In this document: positions 16,623 through 25,042 of the stretch, in pieces | Numbering within the stretch: the first letter of the stretch is position 1 | Layout: every line of letters begins with the position of its first letter | Assembly (NCBI GenBank): GCA_934654585.1 | Contig: CAKUGF010000007.1 | Coordinates: 1-64,000 of the forward strand | Direction: 5' to 3' | Length of the DNA stretch: 64,000 nucleotides | From: an uncultured Collinsella sp. | GTDB taxonomy: Bacteria; Actinomycetota; Coriobacteriia; Coriobacteriales; Coriobacteriaceae | The notes under the pieces: generated by a model | The model's input: the letters and a program-made list of their open reading frames with translations, nothing else | Told to the model about the DNA's origin: nothing | Database searches by the model: none | Translations under genes and position numbers: made by a program

Positions 16623-17483
16623 ATGAACGAAAATGAACTCAACACAATTCCTGCAAATTTGGCTGAGAATGGAGCTGACATGGTCCAAGTTGCAACCCGA
16701 GCTTTTGCCGACGAACGCCGTGCCGCCATCATGGAAATGCTCGAGCATAATGCCTCGGTGCAGGTGGCAGAAATCGCCCAGACCTTTGGTGTGTCCTCCG
16801 TCACGGCCCGCGCCGACCTGGACGCGCTCGCCGAGGCCGGCAAGCTGCGCCGCACGCATGGTGGCGCCGTATCGCTCCACAAGCGCCTGACTGTCTCCAC
16901 GCAGGATCGCCGCATCAACGTCAACGTTGCCGCCAAACAGGCCATCGCACAAAGCGCGATCGAACTCGTTAACGACGGCGACACCTTGCTTGTCGACTCG
17001 GGCACCACCGCGCTCGAATTTGTCCGGCTCCTCGACCAGCGCGACGGCATCACCGTCATCACGGCCGACATTACCATCGCCGATTACATCGACGAGAGCA
17101 TGCCCTCGGTCGATGTCGTCATGCTGGGCGGCGCGCTGCGCAAAGGCCACCGCTATCTGTACGGTCCGCTCACCATGCAGGCGCTGCAGATGGTTCATGC
17201 CGACCTCGCCATCATGTGCCCTGGAGCTTTTGTTCCCGGCTGCGGCTTTACGACCGACTTTCCGCAGATGGCCGAGACCAAAACAGCCATGATCTCCGCC
17301 GCCCGCCAAAGCGTCGCCCTCATGGACGCCAGCAAGGTCAACGGACGCGGCATGTACCGCTTTGCTGAGCTCGCCGATGTCAATACCATCGTGATGGACC
17401 GCGACCCCGAAGGAGCCGTCGCCACCTCAATCGCCGAAGCCACCAACGGCACCACCCCATCCCTCATCATCGCCACCGCCTAA
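16623..17483 (+). CDS. DeoR/GlpR family transcriptional regulator
   Basis: 286 aa. N-terminal HTH (~30-85; VAEIAQTFGVSSVTARADLD, LRRTHGGAV) followed by the DeoR sugar-phosphate sensor domain (DGDTLLVDSGTTALEF, VITADI, MLGGALRKGHRYLYGP). These regulators usually repress sugar genes until a phosphorylated intermediate binds. The gene is divergent from the class II aldolase across a 277-bp intergenic region, which suggests it controls that gene. The start at 16623 carries no strong Shine-Dalgarno; an internal start is possible but the HTH requires at least from residue ~20. Confidence 0.87.
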   Translation: MNENELNTIPANLAENGADMVQVATRAFADERRAAIMEMLEHNASVQVAEIAQTFGVSSVTARADLDALAEAGKLRRTHGGAVSLHKRLTVSTQDRRINVNVAAKQAIAQSAIELVNDGDTLLVDSGTTALEFVRLLDQRDGITVITADITIADYIDESMPSVDVVMLGGALRKGHRYLYGPLTMQALQMVHADLAIMCPGAFVPGCGFTTDFPQMAETKTAMISAARQSVALMDASKVNGRGMYRFAELADVNTIVMDRDPEGAVATSIAEATNGTTPSLIIATA

Positions 17484-17487
17484 AAAC

Positions 17488-17531
17488 AAAAACCACCACA
17501 AAGGGGACAGGCACCTTTGTGGTGGTTTTGA
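17488..17531. terminator. Bidirectional hairpin terminator (GGGGACAGG family)
   Basis: AAAACCACCACAAAGG / CCTTTGTGGTGGTTTT with GGACAGGCA between; five bases after the DeoR stop and about 20 before the end of the convergent flavoprotein gene. The core is inverted relative to 9007-9049. Confidence 0.75.
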
Positions 17532-17550
17532 CGGTGAAAGTGGAGTGTCG

Positions 17551-18711
17551 CTACTTGGACAACTCGTCGGCGAGGGCTTCGATCTGGGCGCGCGATGCGT
17601 CGTTGAGCGAGCCCAGGACGGTCACCTTGTTCTGCGCCAGGGTGATGTCCTTCATGCCCTCGAGCTCCTTGGTCATGACCTTGACAGCGGCGGGTGCCCA
17701 GGAGCCAGCCTCGACAAGCGCCACGGTGCGGTTCTGGTAGGCATGCTCGGCGAGCGTGTGGATGAAGGTGCTCATGAATGGGAAGATCTCGCCCTGGTAG
17801 GTGATGGAGGCGAGCACCAGACGGTCGTAGCGGAACGCGTCCTCAACGGCCTCGGCCATATCGTCGCGAGCCAGGTCAAAGACGGAGACCTTCTGGCCGC
17901 GAGCCTCGAGCGCAGAAGCGAGCTCCTCGACGGCTGCCTTCAGATGGCCGTAGACGCTCGCGTAGGCAATCGTGATGCCCTCGTCCTCGGGCTGGTAGCT
18001 CGACCAAGTGTTGTAAGTGTCGAGGTAGTAGCCCAGGTTCTCGGTCAGCACGGGGCCGTGGAGCGGGCAGATAATCTGAATATCCAGATCGGCGGCCTTC
18101 TTGAGCACGGCCTGCACGAACTTGCCGAACTTGCCCACGATACCAAAGTAGTAACGACGCGCCTCGCAGGCCCAGCCTTCCGGGTCCTCGATGTCGTTGG
18201 CGCCGAACTTGCCAAAGCCGTCGGCACTAAAGAGCACTTTGTCCGTGGCCTCGTAGGAGAAGAGTACCTCGGGCCAGTGAACGTTGGGGGCGCCGACGAA
18301 GGTCAGGCTGTGGCCGCCCAGGTCGAGCACGTCGCCCTCTTTGACGACCATCTTGCGCTCGGGGTAATCGGTGCCAAAGTAGTTGACCATCATGCGGAAG
18401 GCGCCCATGCTGGCCACGATCTGGGCCTGCGGATAGCGCTCCATAAAGGCGGCGATGCCAGCGGAGTGATCGGGCTCCATGTGGTGAACGACCAGATAAT
18501 CGGGCGTGCGACCGTCAAGCACGGCCTCGATATTGCCGAGCCACTCGTCAACAAAACCACCGTCGACCGAATCGGCGACAGCGATCTTCTCGCCCAAGAT
18601 AACGTAGCTGTTGTATGCCATACCGTTCTCGGACACGTCGTACTGGCCCTCGAACAGGTCAATGTCGTGATCGTCGACGCCAACGTAGCGGATATCCTTG
18701 GTGATCTCCAT
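17551..18711 (-). CDS. Flavodiiron protein (FprA family A-type flavoprotein)
   Basis: 386 aa; the ATG at 18711 has CTAGGAGG upstream, a longer frame does not. The N-terminal metallo-beta-lactamase domain retains the di-iron ligands: HHMEPDH (~80), PNVHWPE (~147), FSADGFG (~166) and CPLHGPV (~227). The C-terminal flavodoxin domain (~255-386) begins ITIAYASVYGH. Flavodiiron proteins reduce oxygen to water (or NO to N2O) in anaerobes, using FMN and an external rubredoxin-type donor. No rubredoxin is fused or adjacent. Cytosolic, protective role inferred for an anaerobic gut bacterium. Confidence 0.9.
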   Translation of the reverse strand: MEITKDIRYVGVDDHDIDLFEGQYDVSENGMAYNSYVILGEKIAVADSVDGGFVDEWLGNIEAVLDGRTPDYLVVHHMEPDHSAGIAAFMERYPQAQIVASMGAFRMMVNYFGTDYPERKMVVKEGDVLDLGGHSLTFVGAPNVHWPEVLFSYEATDKVLFSADGFGKFGANDIEDPEGWACEARRYYFGIVGKFGKFVQAVLKKAADLDIQIICPLHGPVLTENLGYYLDTYNTWSSYQPEDEGITIAYASVYGHLKAAVEELASALEARGQKVSVFDLARDDMAEAVEDAFRYDRLVLASITYQGEIFPFMSTFIHTLAEHAYQNRTVALVEAGSWAPAAVKVMTKELEGMKDITLAQNKVTVLGSLNDASRAQIEALADELSK

Positions 18712-18840
18712 CAGGCAAAGCCTCCTAGATAGACAAAAGAACCCGTCTATCATAGCACTCGGCTGCATCCCAACAGCTATCTGCCGACATCCTTACCGAT
18801 TGTTATTGATGTTCAACATATCACCGTTGACCTGCGGAAA

Positions 18841-19872
18841 CTATGAGCGCGGTATCGCCGTGCTATGTCGAATGATGAGCTGGCCGGGAATACGAATGGC
18901 AACGGTTTTGCCCACCGCACCCGCCTCGGGAACCGCATGCTCAAACACCTCGCGTCCGCGCTGATGCAGATCGAATCGCACGGTCGTGAGCTCGTTGTGT
19001 GCGACAAAATCATCGAGCGAATCGTCGACACCCACCACGCTCACGTCCTCGGGCACGCGCAGGCCGCTATCGCGCAGCGCGGCAATCGCTCCGTTTGCCA
19101 TCTGATCGTTTGCCGCATAGATCGCCGTCATGGCGCGGTCGTGTTCTGCCAGATACCTGCCGGCTTCGTAGCCGCTGTTGGCAGACCAGTCTCCCTCGAG
19201 CGGCTCTGCCGGCTCGATATGCCTGCGCTCGAGCGCGTCTTGCCAACCGGCGCGGCGGAACTGCTCGTCCACCGAGAAGGACGGGCCGCCGATATAGCGA
19301 ATCTGCTCGTGGCCAAGCTCAAACAGGTGATCCATAAGCAATAGCGAGCAGCCGTAATGGTCGGAATCGACCGTGGTTACGCGCGGATGCGCGTACATGG
19401 TAACGATGACCGTGCCAATGCCCGGCAGTGGATCAAACGTCTCAAAGTCGGGTGCCATGCGGCTCATGCCGATGATGATGCCATCAACCGGCAGCGCCGC
19501 CATGCGGCGGGTGGCCTCGGCAAGCGAAAACTCCTCGGTCTTGGACATCTCGACCAGCGTGATGGCGCAGCTATGCTCGCGGGCGGCGCTGGCGATGCCG
19601 TCGATCATCGTCAGATTCCCAAACTTGGTGACATCGTTGACGCATAGACCGACCGAATGGTAGCGACCGTCGCGCAGGGAGCGGCCGGCATAGCTCGGGC
19701 GAAAGCCGAGCTCTTGCATGGCAGCCTGTACGCGCTGGCGCGTCTGCTCGTTCACATTGGGCAGGCCGTTGGCGACGCGCGAGACCGTCTGCTGCGAAAC
19801 GCCAGCAGCGCGGGCGACGTCGGCCATGGAAACCGGACGCGAGCCTGTATCGTTGGAGGGGCGCCTTGCCAC
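18841..19872 (-). CDS. LacI family transcriptional regulator, divergent from galK-galT
   Basis: 343 aa, GTG start with AAGGTGA upstream. HTH at ~15-35 (VARAAGVSQQTVSRVANG) and a hinge helix typical of LacI, then a periplasmic-binding-protein-like sensor domain (MSRMAPDFETFDPLPGIGTV, ELTTVRFDLHQRG). Divergent from galK-galT across 338 bp that contain three copies of TGTTAACGTACTC. The inferred job is repression of galactose genes and itself. The effector is presumed to be a galactose-related sugar but this is not shown. Confidence 0.88.
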   Translation of the reverse strand: MARRPSNDTGSRPVSMADVARAAGVSQQTVSRVANGLPNVNEQTRQRVQAAMQELGFRPSYAGRSLRDGRYHSVGLCVNDVTKFGNLTMIDGIASAAREHSCAITLVEMSKTEEFSLAEATRRMAALPVDGIIIGMSRMAPDFETFDPLPGIGTVIVTMYAHPRVTTVDSDHYGCSLLLMDHLFELGHEQIRYIGGPSFSVDEQFRRAGWQDALERRHIEPAEPLEGDWSANSGYEAGRYLAEHDRAMTAIYAANDQMANGAIAALRDSGLRVPEDVSVVGVDDSLDDFVAHNELTTVRFDLHQRGREVFEHAVPEAGAVGKTVAIRIPGQLIIRHSTAIPRS

Positions 19873-19965
19873 AAGATCACCTTCACCCTTGCGAGATCAG
19901 AATAGCGTGCATGCCGGCCCCGTGCAGAAATGAGCCCGCGCGGAGGGCCGCTATCGTCGGACGCA

Positions 19966-20165
19966 TGTTAACGTACTCTACTTTTTCTAGCTGCAGCTCT
20001 TCTGCTCCATAAGTCCATACGGCACTACCGTTCGCGGCTGAAAATCTACCGATTACCAGATTCTCAAAAAGTGATATGCGTTGTGTTATGAGTACGTTAA
20101 CATAGCCCTTAACGTGCGGCATCGTGGATGCTGAGTTCACGCCGCTTCAAATTGTTAACGTACTC
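19966..20165. promoter_or_regulatory. Three operator-like sites in the galK/lacI intergenic region
   Basis: TGTTAACGTACTC occurs at 19966-19978 and 20153-20165, and inverted at 20090-20102 (GAGTACGTTAACA). The central AACGT resembles LacI-family operators. Spacing (about 124 and 63 bp) would allow looping. An AAATCTACCGATTACC motif lies at 20043-20058. The 338-bp region has no gene. Confidence 0.7.
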
Positions 20166-20210
20166 ATAACGACGCAAAACTCACCTGTTCGCGCCAAAGA
20201 AAGGACCTTC

Positions 20211-21416
20211 ATGACCGCCCCCGACGAAAAGACGCTCGCCACGCTCACCAAGCTGTTTGAGGAGGAGTTTGGCCCCATCGGCGACCGCCAGGTGCTCTAT
20301 GTGCACGCGCCCGGCCGCTCCGAGATCAGCGGCAACCACACCGACCACGAGGGCGGCCACGTTATCGCCGGCTCGCTCGATGTCGCCGTCGACGGCATTG
20401 CCGTGGCAACAGACACCAACAAGGTCCGCGTTGCCGACGAAGGCTACCCCACCTTTGAGATCACGCTCGACACACTAGATATTCAGGAGTCCGAAAAGGG
20501 CACGTCTGCAAGCCTCGTTCGCGGCATGGCCCACGAAATCGCAGCTCTGGGCGTTGAGCCCCACGGCTTCGACTTCGCCTTCACTTGCTCCGTCCCCTCG
20601 GGTGGCGGCCTTTCCAGCTCTGCTGCCGTCGAGGCCGCATATGGCCGCGCCATGGAGACGCTCTGGGGCGCGCCCGCCATTGAGCCCGTCGCGCTTGCGC
20701 AGATGAGCCAGCGCACCGAGAACAACTACTACGGCAAGCCCTGCGGCCTGATGGACCAGGCTGCCGTGTGCCTGGGCGGCCTTGCCTACATGGATTTTGA
20801 GGACCAAGCTCAGCCTAAAACTCAGAAGCTCGAGCTCAACTTTGAGGATCACGGCTATGCGCTCGTGCTCGTTAAGGTCGGTGCCGACCATGTGGCAGCC
20901 ACCGACGACTACGCCGCCGTGCCGCGCGAGATGCAGGACGTCGCCGCCGAGTTTGGCAAGGCACGTCTGTGCGAGGTCGACGTTGCCGACTTTGACGCCA
21001 AGCTGCCCGAGCTGCGCGCCAAGCTGGGCGACCGCGCCTGCCTGCGCGCTGTTCACTACTGGTACGAGAACGGTCTGGTCGACAAGCGCTGGACGGCTCT
21101 TAACGCCGGCGACATCGACCAGTTCCTGGTCCTGACGCGCGAGTCCGGCGCCAGCTCTGCCATGTACCTGCAGAATGTCGTTGCCAAGCTGGGCTCCGAG
21201 CAACCCTCCATGTATGCCCTGGCACTGGCCGAGCACGTGCTCGACGGCCGCGGCGCCGTCCGCATCCACGGCGGCGGCTTTGGCGGCACCATCCAGGCCT
21301 TCGTGCCGCTCGATCTGGTCGATACCTTCATTGCCAAGATGAACGGCTGGCTGGGCGAGGGCTCTGCCCGTCACTACGCTATCTCTGACAAGGGGGCTTA
21401 CGCGGCATGGCTGTAA
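20211..21416 (+). CDS. galK: Galactokinase
   Basis: 401 aa from the ATG at 20211, which has AAAGGA six bases upstream; the frame extends further 5' without signal. GHMP kinase motifs: GRSEISGNHTDHEGG (~37, the galactokinase signature with a variant start), SVPSGGGLSSSAAVE (~130), and GGGFGGTIQAFV near the C-terminus. It phosphorylates galactose at C1 in the Leloir pathway. The stop overlaps or adjoins galT. Expression is presumably under the divergent LacI regulator through the three upstream sites. Confidence 0.94.
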   Translation: MTAPDEKTLATLTKLFEEEFGPIGDRQVLYVHAPGRSEISGNHTDHEGGHVIAGSLDVAVDGIAVATDTNKVRVADEGYPTFEITLDTLDIQESEKGTSASLVRGMAHEIAALGVEPHGFDFAFTCSVPSGGGLSSSAAVEAAYGRAMETLWGAPAIEPVALAQMSQRTENNYYGKPCGLMDQAAVCLGGLAYMDFEDQAQPKTQKLELNFEDHGYALVLVKVGADHVAATDDYAAVPREMQDVAAEFGKARLCEVDVADFDAKLPELRAKLGDRACLRAVHYWYENGLVDKRWTALNAGDIDQFLVLTRESGASSAMYLQNVVAKLGSEQPSMYALALAEHVLDGRGAVRIHGGGFGGTIQAFVPLDLVDTFIAKMNGWLGEGSARHYAISDKGAYAAWL

Positions 21417-23035
21417 TGACCGACGTGCGCGAGGCCGCGCAGGACCTGATCGAGTACGCCATCCACCGATCAATGATTGGGCAGGACGATCGCATCTGGG
21501 CCTACAACACCATTTTGGAGTGCATCGGCGCCACGGGCCCCGCGCTCGACATGACCTGGGCGCTGCAGACCGAGAAGCTCTCGCTTTTGCACCCCGATAC
21601 CCTCCCCGACTTTGATCTGGAGGGCACGCTCGCCGCGCTTTCCGAAGCCGCCGTTGTCAACGGCGCCGCCGAGGACACGGCGTCAGGCCGCGACCGCATC
21701 GCCATGCGCATCATGGGCGTGCTTATGCCGAGGCCTTCGGTTGTAAACGAGGAGTTCAATGGACGCATGGGCGTCAACGAGCCCCGCGCCGCGACCGACT
21801 GGTTCTACGGCCTGTGCTGCGACGCCGGCTATGTGCGCCGCGCCGCCATCGCGCGCAACATCAAATGGAGCACCCCCACCAACTGGGGCGATCTCGAGAT
21901 CACCATCAACCTGTCCAAGCCCGAGAAGGACCCGCGCGACATTGCCGCGGCCGGTGCCGCCAAAAACACGGGCGAGAAGTATCCCGCCTGCCAGCTCTGC
22001 ATCGAAAACGAGGGGTACCCCGGACGCTCCGCTGCAGCCGACGGTGGCGCTCACCCCGCTCGCCAGAACCTGCGCGTTATCCCCATTCAGCTCGACGGCG
22101 AACGCTGGGGCTTCCAGTACAGCCCGTACGCGTACTTTAACGAGCATTGCATTGCCATGAGCTCCGAGCATCGTCCGATGCACGTCGATCGCAAGGGTCT
22201 CTCCTGCCTGCTCGACTTTGTGGACCTGTTCCCGCACTACTTTATCGGCTCCAACGCCGACCTGCCCATCGTGGGTGGCTCGATTCTGTCGCACGACCAC
22301 TTCCAGGGCGGCGCGCACGAATTCCCCATGATGCACGCGGCCGAGGTTTCGCAGTTTAGCGTGCCCGGCTTTGACAAGGTCACCGGTACCGTGCTGCAGT
22401 GGCCGCTTTCGGTGCTGCGTCTGCGCTCACACGACCGCGCTCAGCTGCTTGATGCCGCCGAGAAGATCATCCTCGCCTGGCGCGAGTGGACCGACGAGTC
22501 CGTGGGTGTCATCGCACACACGGCTGACGGCGTGGCTCACAACACCGTGACGCCCGTCATCCGCCGCGTCGACTCCCGCGGCAATGCCGGCGGCGAGATC
22601 TACGAGGCCTACCTAGCGCTTCGCTGCAACATCACGACCGACGAGCATCCGCTGGGCGTGTTCCACCCGCATGCTGAGTATCACCACATTAAGAAGGAGA
22701 ACATCGGTCTGATCGAGGTCATGGGCCTGGCCATTCTTCCACCGCGCCTGGTTCCCGAGCTCGGCGCCGTCCGCGAGCACCTGCTGGCCGCCAAGGTCGA
22801 CGCCAGCTACGATCTTGCCGCCGCGCTCGAGGGCGACGACCTTTGCCGCAGCCACGCCGCATGGGCCCTGGACGTCTATGCCCGTCGTGCCGATGAGCTT
22901 ACGGCCGATAATGCCATCGATATCCTGCATGAGGAGGTCGGTGTGGTGTTTGGTCACGTACTCGACAACGCCGGCGTCTTTAAATGGGACGAAGCCGGCC
23001 GCGCCGCCCAGCAGCGCTTCATCGACTCGCTGTAG
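21407..23035 (+). CDS. galT: UDP-glucose--hexose-1-phosphate uridylyltransferase (GalT, type 2 family)
   Basis: About 540 aa, larger than the E. coli-type GalT (about 350) and in the size range of the Firmicutes-type family. Two starts are possible: ATG at 21407 and ATG at 21416 within the TAATG overlap with galK. Motifs: NWGDLEITINLSKPEKDPRDI, YPACQLCIENEGYPGR, GSILSHDHFQGG (~287) and FHPHAEYHH (~420). It exchanges UMP between UDP-glucose and galactose-1-phosphate. No galE is in the window. Co-transcribed with galK. Confidence 0.92.
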   Translation: MAVMTDVREAAQDLIEYAIHRSMIGQDDRIWAYNTILECIGATGPALDMTWALQTEKLSLLHPDTLPDFDLEGTLAALSEAAVVNGAAEDTASGRDRIAMRIMGVLMPRPSVVNEEFNGRMGVNEPRAATDWFYGLCCDAGYVRRAAIARNIKWSTPTNWGDLEITINLSKPEKDPRDIAAAGAAKNTGEKYPACQLCIENEGYPGRSAAADGGAHPARQNLRVIPIQLDGERWGFQYSPYAYFNEHCIAMSSEHRPMHVDRKGLSCLLDFVDLFPHYFIGSNADLPIVGGSILSHDHFQGGAHEFPMMHAAEVSQFSVPGFDKVTGTVLQWPLSVLRLRSHDRAQLLDAAEKIILAWREWTDESVGVIAHTADGVAHNTVTPVIRRVDSRGNAGGEIYEAYLALRCNITTDEHPLGVFHPHAEYHHIKKENIGLIEVMGLAILPPRLVPELGAVREHLLAAKVDASYDLAAALEGDDLCRSHAAWALDVYARRADELTADNAIDILHEEVGVVFGHVLDNAGVFKWDEAGRAAQQRFIDSL

Positions 23036-23081
23036 GACGCAGGCCCCGACGCTCGCGCTCGACAAATAGCGCCCACACGAC

Positions 23082-23120
23082 AACGGCGCCCGCCGGCAAC
23101 ATCACCGACGGGCGCCGTTT
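23082..23120 (+). terminator. Terminator after galT
   Basis: AACGGCGCCCG / CGGGCGCCGTTTT stem with a 17-base loop, about 50 bases after the galT stop. Confidence 0.8.
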
Positions 23121-23141
23121 TACATCGCTCGACACCCTCTC

Positions 23142-23214
23142 CAAAGTTGCGGTGAAATACGGACTGTTTTAACTGCTAGAAGGCCTATTCAGTCCCTATT
23201 TCACCGCAACTTTT
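23142..23214. repeat. 70-bp palindrome, copy 1 (TTGCGGTGAAATA arms)
   Basis: AAAGTTGCGGTGAAATACGG and its inverse form a 23-bp stem with one mismatch around a loop containing TAGAAGGCCTA. A nearly identical copy is at 29697-29765. Confidence 0.8.
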
Positions 23215-23253
23215 TTGGCTTCTCCGCCCTGCATGGAATTGATAGGCATCTTG

Positions 23254-23337
23254 GTGGTGCAAAGGGGTCAGGTTAGTTTGCACCAAAACAAGGAGTGTCC
23301 CAAACTGCCGGCAGAAAAGGAACGTCCCCAGGTGCCG
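23254..23337. repeat. GGGGTCAGG half-hairpin plus AAGGAGTGTCCC block
   Basis: TGGTGCAAAGGGGTCAGGTT...TTTGCACCA (23254-23285) is followed directly by AAGGAGTGTCCC, TGCCGGCA and GGAACGTCCCC. Same order as at 5431-5553, so these blocks may travel together. Confidence 0.65.
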
Positions 23338-23356
23338 ACCTAAACCAACACATTAT

Positions 23357-23426
23357 TCGATGGAAAAACGTGGTTCTCTCCCACATTTTTCGATGGAAAA
23401 ACGTGGTTCTCTCCCACATTTTTCGA
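23357..23426. repeat. Tandem 33-bp repeat upstream of the ATPase gene
   Basis: The unit TTCGATGGAAAAACGTGGTT plus CTCTCCCACATT occurs twice in tandem and a third partial time (TCGATGGAAAAACC). Each unit can form a small stem ACGTGG/CCCACA with flanking A and T tracts. It ends about 45 bases before the start of the ATPase gene. Confidence 0.8.
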
Positions 23427-23475
23427 TGGAAAAACCAAAACAGTCTTATACTAACCATGATCGTTAGGAGGCAGC

Positions 23476-24777
23476 ATGCAGCGACAGCTAATGGACGAAC
23501 TCATCGCTTGGAAATCTAGAGCAAACCGCAAGCCCCTCCTGCTTAAGGGGGCCCGCCAGACGGGAAAAACCTGGCTTCTCAACGAATTCGCAGGCCAGCA
23601 GTATCAAAACGTCATCCGTTTTGACTTTATGCTCGAACCGGGCGCGCATTCGCTGTTCGATGGAAACCTTGACCCCAAGCGCATCATCTCCCAGATAGAG
23701 CTCCTGCGCGGCCAGACCATAACGCCGGCGGACACACTCATCATCTTCGACGAGATCCAAGAAGCGCCACGCGGCATCACCTCGCTCAAATACTTCAACG
23801 AGCTGGCGCCGGAATACCATATCGTGGCAGCCGGCTCCTATATGGGCCTTGCGCTCCGGCGAGAAAACGAGTCGTTCCCCGTCGGCAAGATCGACCAGCT
23901 CACCATGCGCCCCATGGGGTTTGTCGAGTTCGTTCGTGCCGTCGATGGCGGTCCGCTCGCAGATGCCATCCTTGCCGCAAACATGGACCTGCTGGCAAAC
24001 GTTTCCGAAAAGCTCGAGCGCCTGCTCAAGGAATACCTCGTTGTCGGTGGCATGCCAGAAGTTGTCTCCGCTTTCGCCGCCTCCCACGATTTCATCGAGG
24101 CCCGCAGGCTTCAGCAGCAAATCATCGAAGCTTACGAATCCGATTTTGGCAAGCATGCACCAGCCCGCATCGTCGAGCGCATGAGGCTGGTTTGGAAATC
24201 CCTTCCCGGCCAGCTCGCAAAGGAAAACAAGAAGTTCATCTACGGCGCGCTTCGCCCCGGGGCACGAGCACGCGATTTTGAGGAAAGCCTCCAGTGGCTC
24301 ATGGACTATGGAATCGTTCATAAGGTACCACGTGTTTCCGCCCTAAGAGCACCGCTCACAAGCTACGAGGATCTCTCGGGCTTCAAACTGTTCTGCATTG
24401 ATACCGGCATACTCGGGGCGCTCTCCGGCCTCTCGCCTGCCATTGTTCTGAACGGGCCCGCTGTTTTTACGGAGTTCAAAGGCTCGCTGACCGAGCAATA
24501 CGTCGCACAGGAGCTTTTGCTCCAAGGCAAAACTCCCGCGTATTGGTCATCCTCCTCCGGCAATGCAGAGACTGACTTTGCCATCGACCATGCGGGGACC
24601 GTGCTTCCGCTCGAGGTCAAGGCGGCAGAGAATCTCAAAGCAAAGAGCCTGAGGATTGCCTGCGAGAAGTTCAAGCTCGAGCGCTGCGCGAGAACATCGT
24701 TAGCGGCATATAGAGACGAGGGCACGCTCGTCAACATTCCGCTCTGGGAGATTGGGCAAATCGGCAAGTTGACATAG
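23476..24777 (+). CDS. AAA-type ATPase with DUF4143 domain
   Basis: 433 aa, start ATG preceded by GTTAGGAGGCAGC. Walker A GARQTGKTW (~25), Walker B TLIIFDEIQEAPRG (~90) and sensor segment AAGSYMGLAL define an AAA_14 domain. The C-terminal DUF4143 part (~200-400) contains SSSSGNAETDFAID and VLPLEVKA, which resembles a nuclease-like fold (D/E-x-K pattern). Such proteins are common, often multi-copy and strain-variable, in gut bacteria; their function is not established. It stands alone and is surrounded on both sides by dispersed repeats. Confidence 0.88.
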   Translation: MQRQLMDELIAWKSRANRKPLLLKGARQTGKTWLLNEFAGQQYQNVIRFDFMLEPGAHSLFDGNLDPKRIISQIELLRGQTITPADTLIIFDEIQEAPRGITSLKYFNELAPEYHIVAAGSYMGLALRRENESFPVGKIDQLTMRPMGFVEFVRAVDGGPLADAILAANMDLLANVSEKLERLLKEYLVVGGMPEVVSAFAASHDFIEARRLQQQIIEAYESDFGKHAPARIVERMRLVWKSLPGQLAKENKKFIYGALRPGARARDFEESLQWLMDYGIVHKVPRVSALRAPLTSYEDLSGFKLFCIDTGILGALSGLSPAIVLNGPAVFTEFKGSLTEQYVAQELLLQGKTPAYWSSSSGNAETDFAIDHAGTVLPLEVKAAENLKAKSLRIACEKFKLERCARTSLAAYRDEGTLVNIPLWEIGQIGKLT

Positions 24778-24799
24778 TCGCTGCGGGGGGGGTGCCCCG

Positions 24800-24872
24800 C
24801 AAGGAGTGTCCCAAACTGCCGGCAGAAAAGGAACGTCCCCATCTGCCGCAAAGGAACGTCCCCAAGTGCCGG
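24800..24872. repeat. AAGGAGTGTCCC / GGAACGTCCCC repeat block, third location
   Basis: AAGGAGTGTCCCAAACTGCC and GGAACGTCCCCATCTGCCG, then a second GGAACGTCCCCAAGTGCCGG. Shared with 5514-5553 and 23289-23337. Confidence 0.65.
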
Positions 24873-24897
24873 AAACGCCGATGTTTTGGCAATGCCA

Positions 24898-25002
24898 GCG
24901 AGCGGGTCGCATTTGAGACAAGGTGACGTGAAACGAAAGGGCGCTGACCTTCTGGTCGCGCCCTTGAAGTTGAACGTCAGATTGTCCAAATGCGGCCCGC
25001 GC
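24898..25002 (-). repeat. Three-stem structured element, copy 2 (3' of lacC)
   Basis: Outer stem GCGGGTCGCATTTG / CAAATGCGGCCCGC, middle stem TGACGT / ACGTCA, inner stem AAGGGCGC-GACC-TTCT-GGTC-GCGCCCTT. In the gene sense it follows the lacC stop, the 28-base hairpin (25014-25041) and GGCTCGACGCTGC. Confidence 0.8.
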
Positions 25003-25013
25003 AGCGTCGAGCC

Positions 25014-25041
25014 GTTACGCGGTTTGGTAAAACCGCGTAAC
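25014..25041 (-). repeat. 28-base hairpin after lacC
   Basis: Identical to 5709-5736 and 27190-27217; stem GTTACGCGGTTT / AAACCGCGTAAC, one base from the lacC stop codon. Confidence 0.8.
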
Positions 25042-25042
25042 C

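Noticed and set aside
23357..23426. Tandem direct repeats as a mini-CRISPR
   Set aside because: Units are directly adjacent with no spacers.
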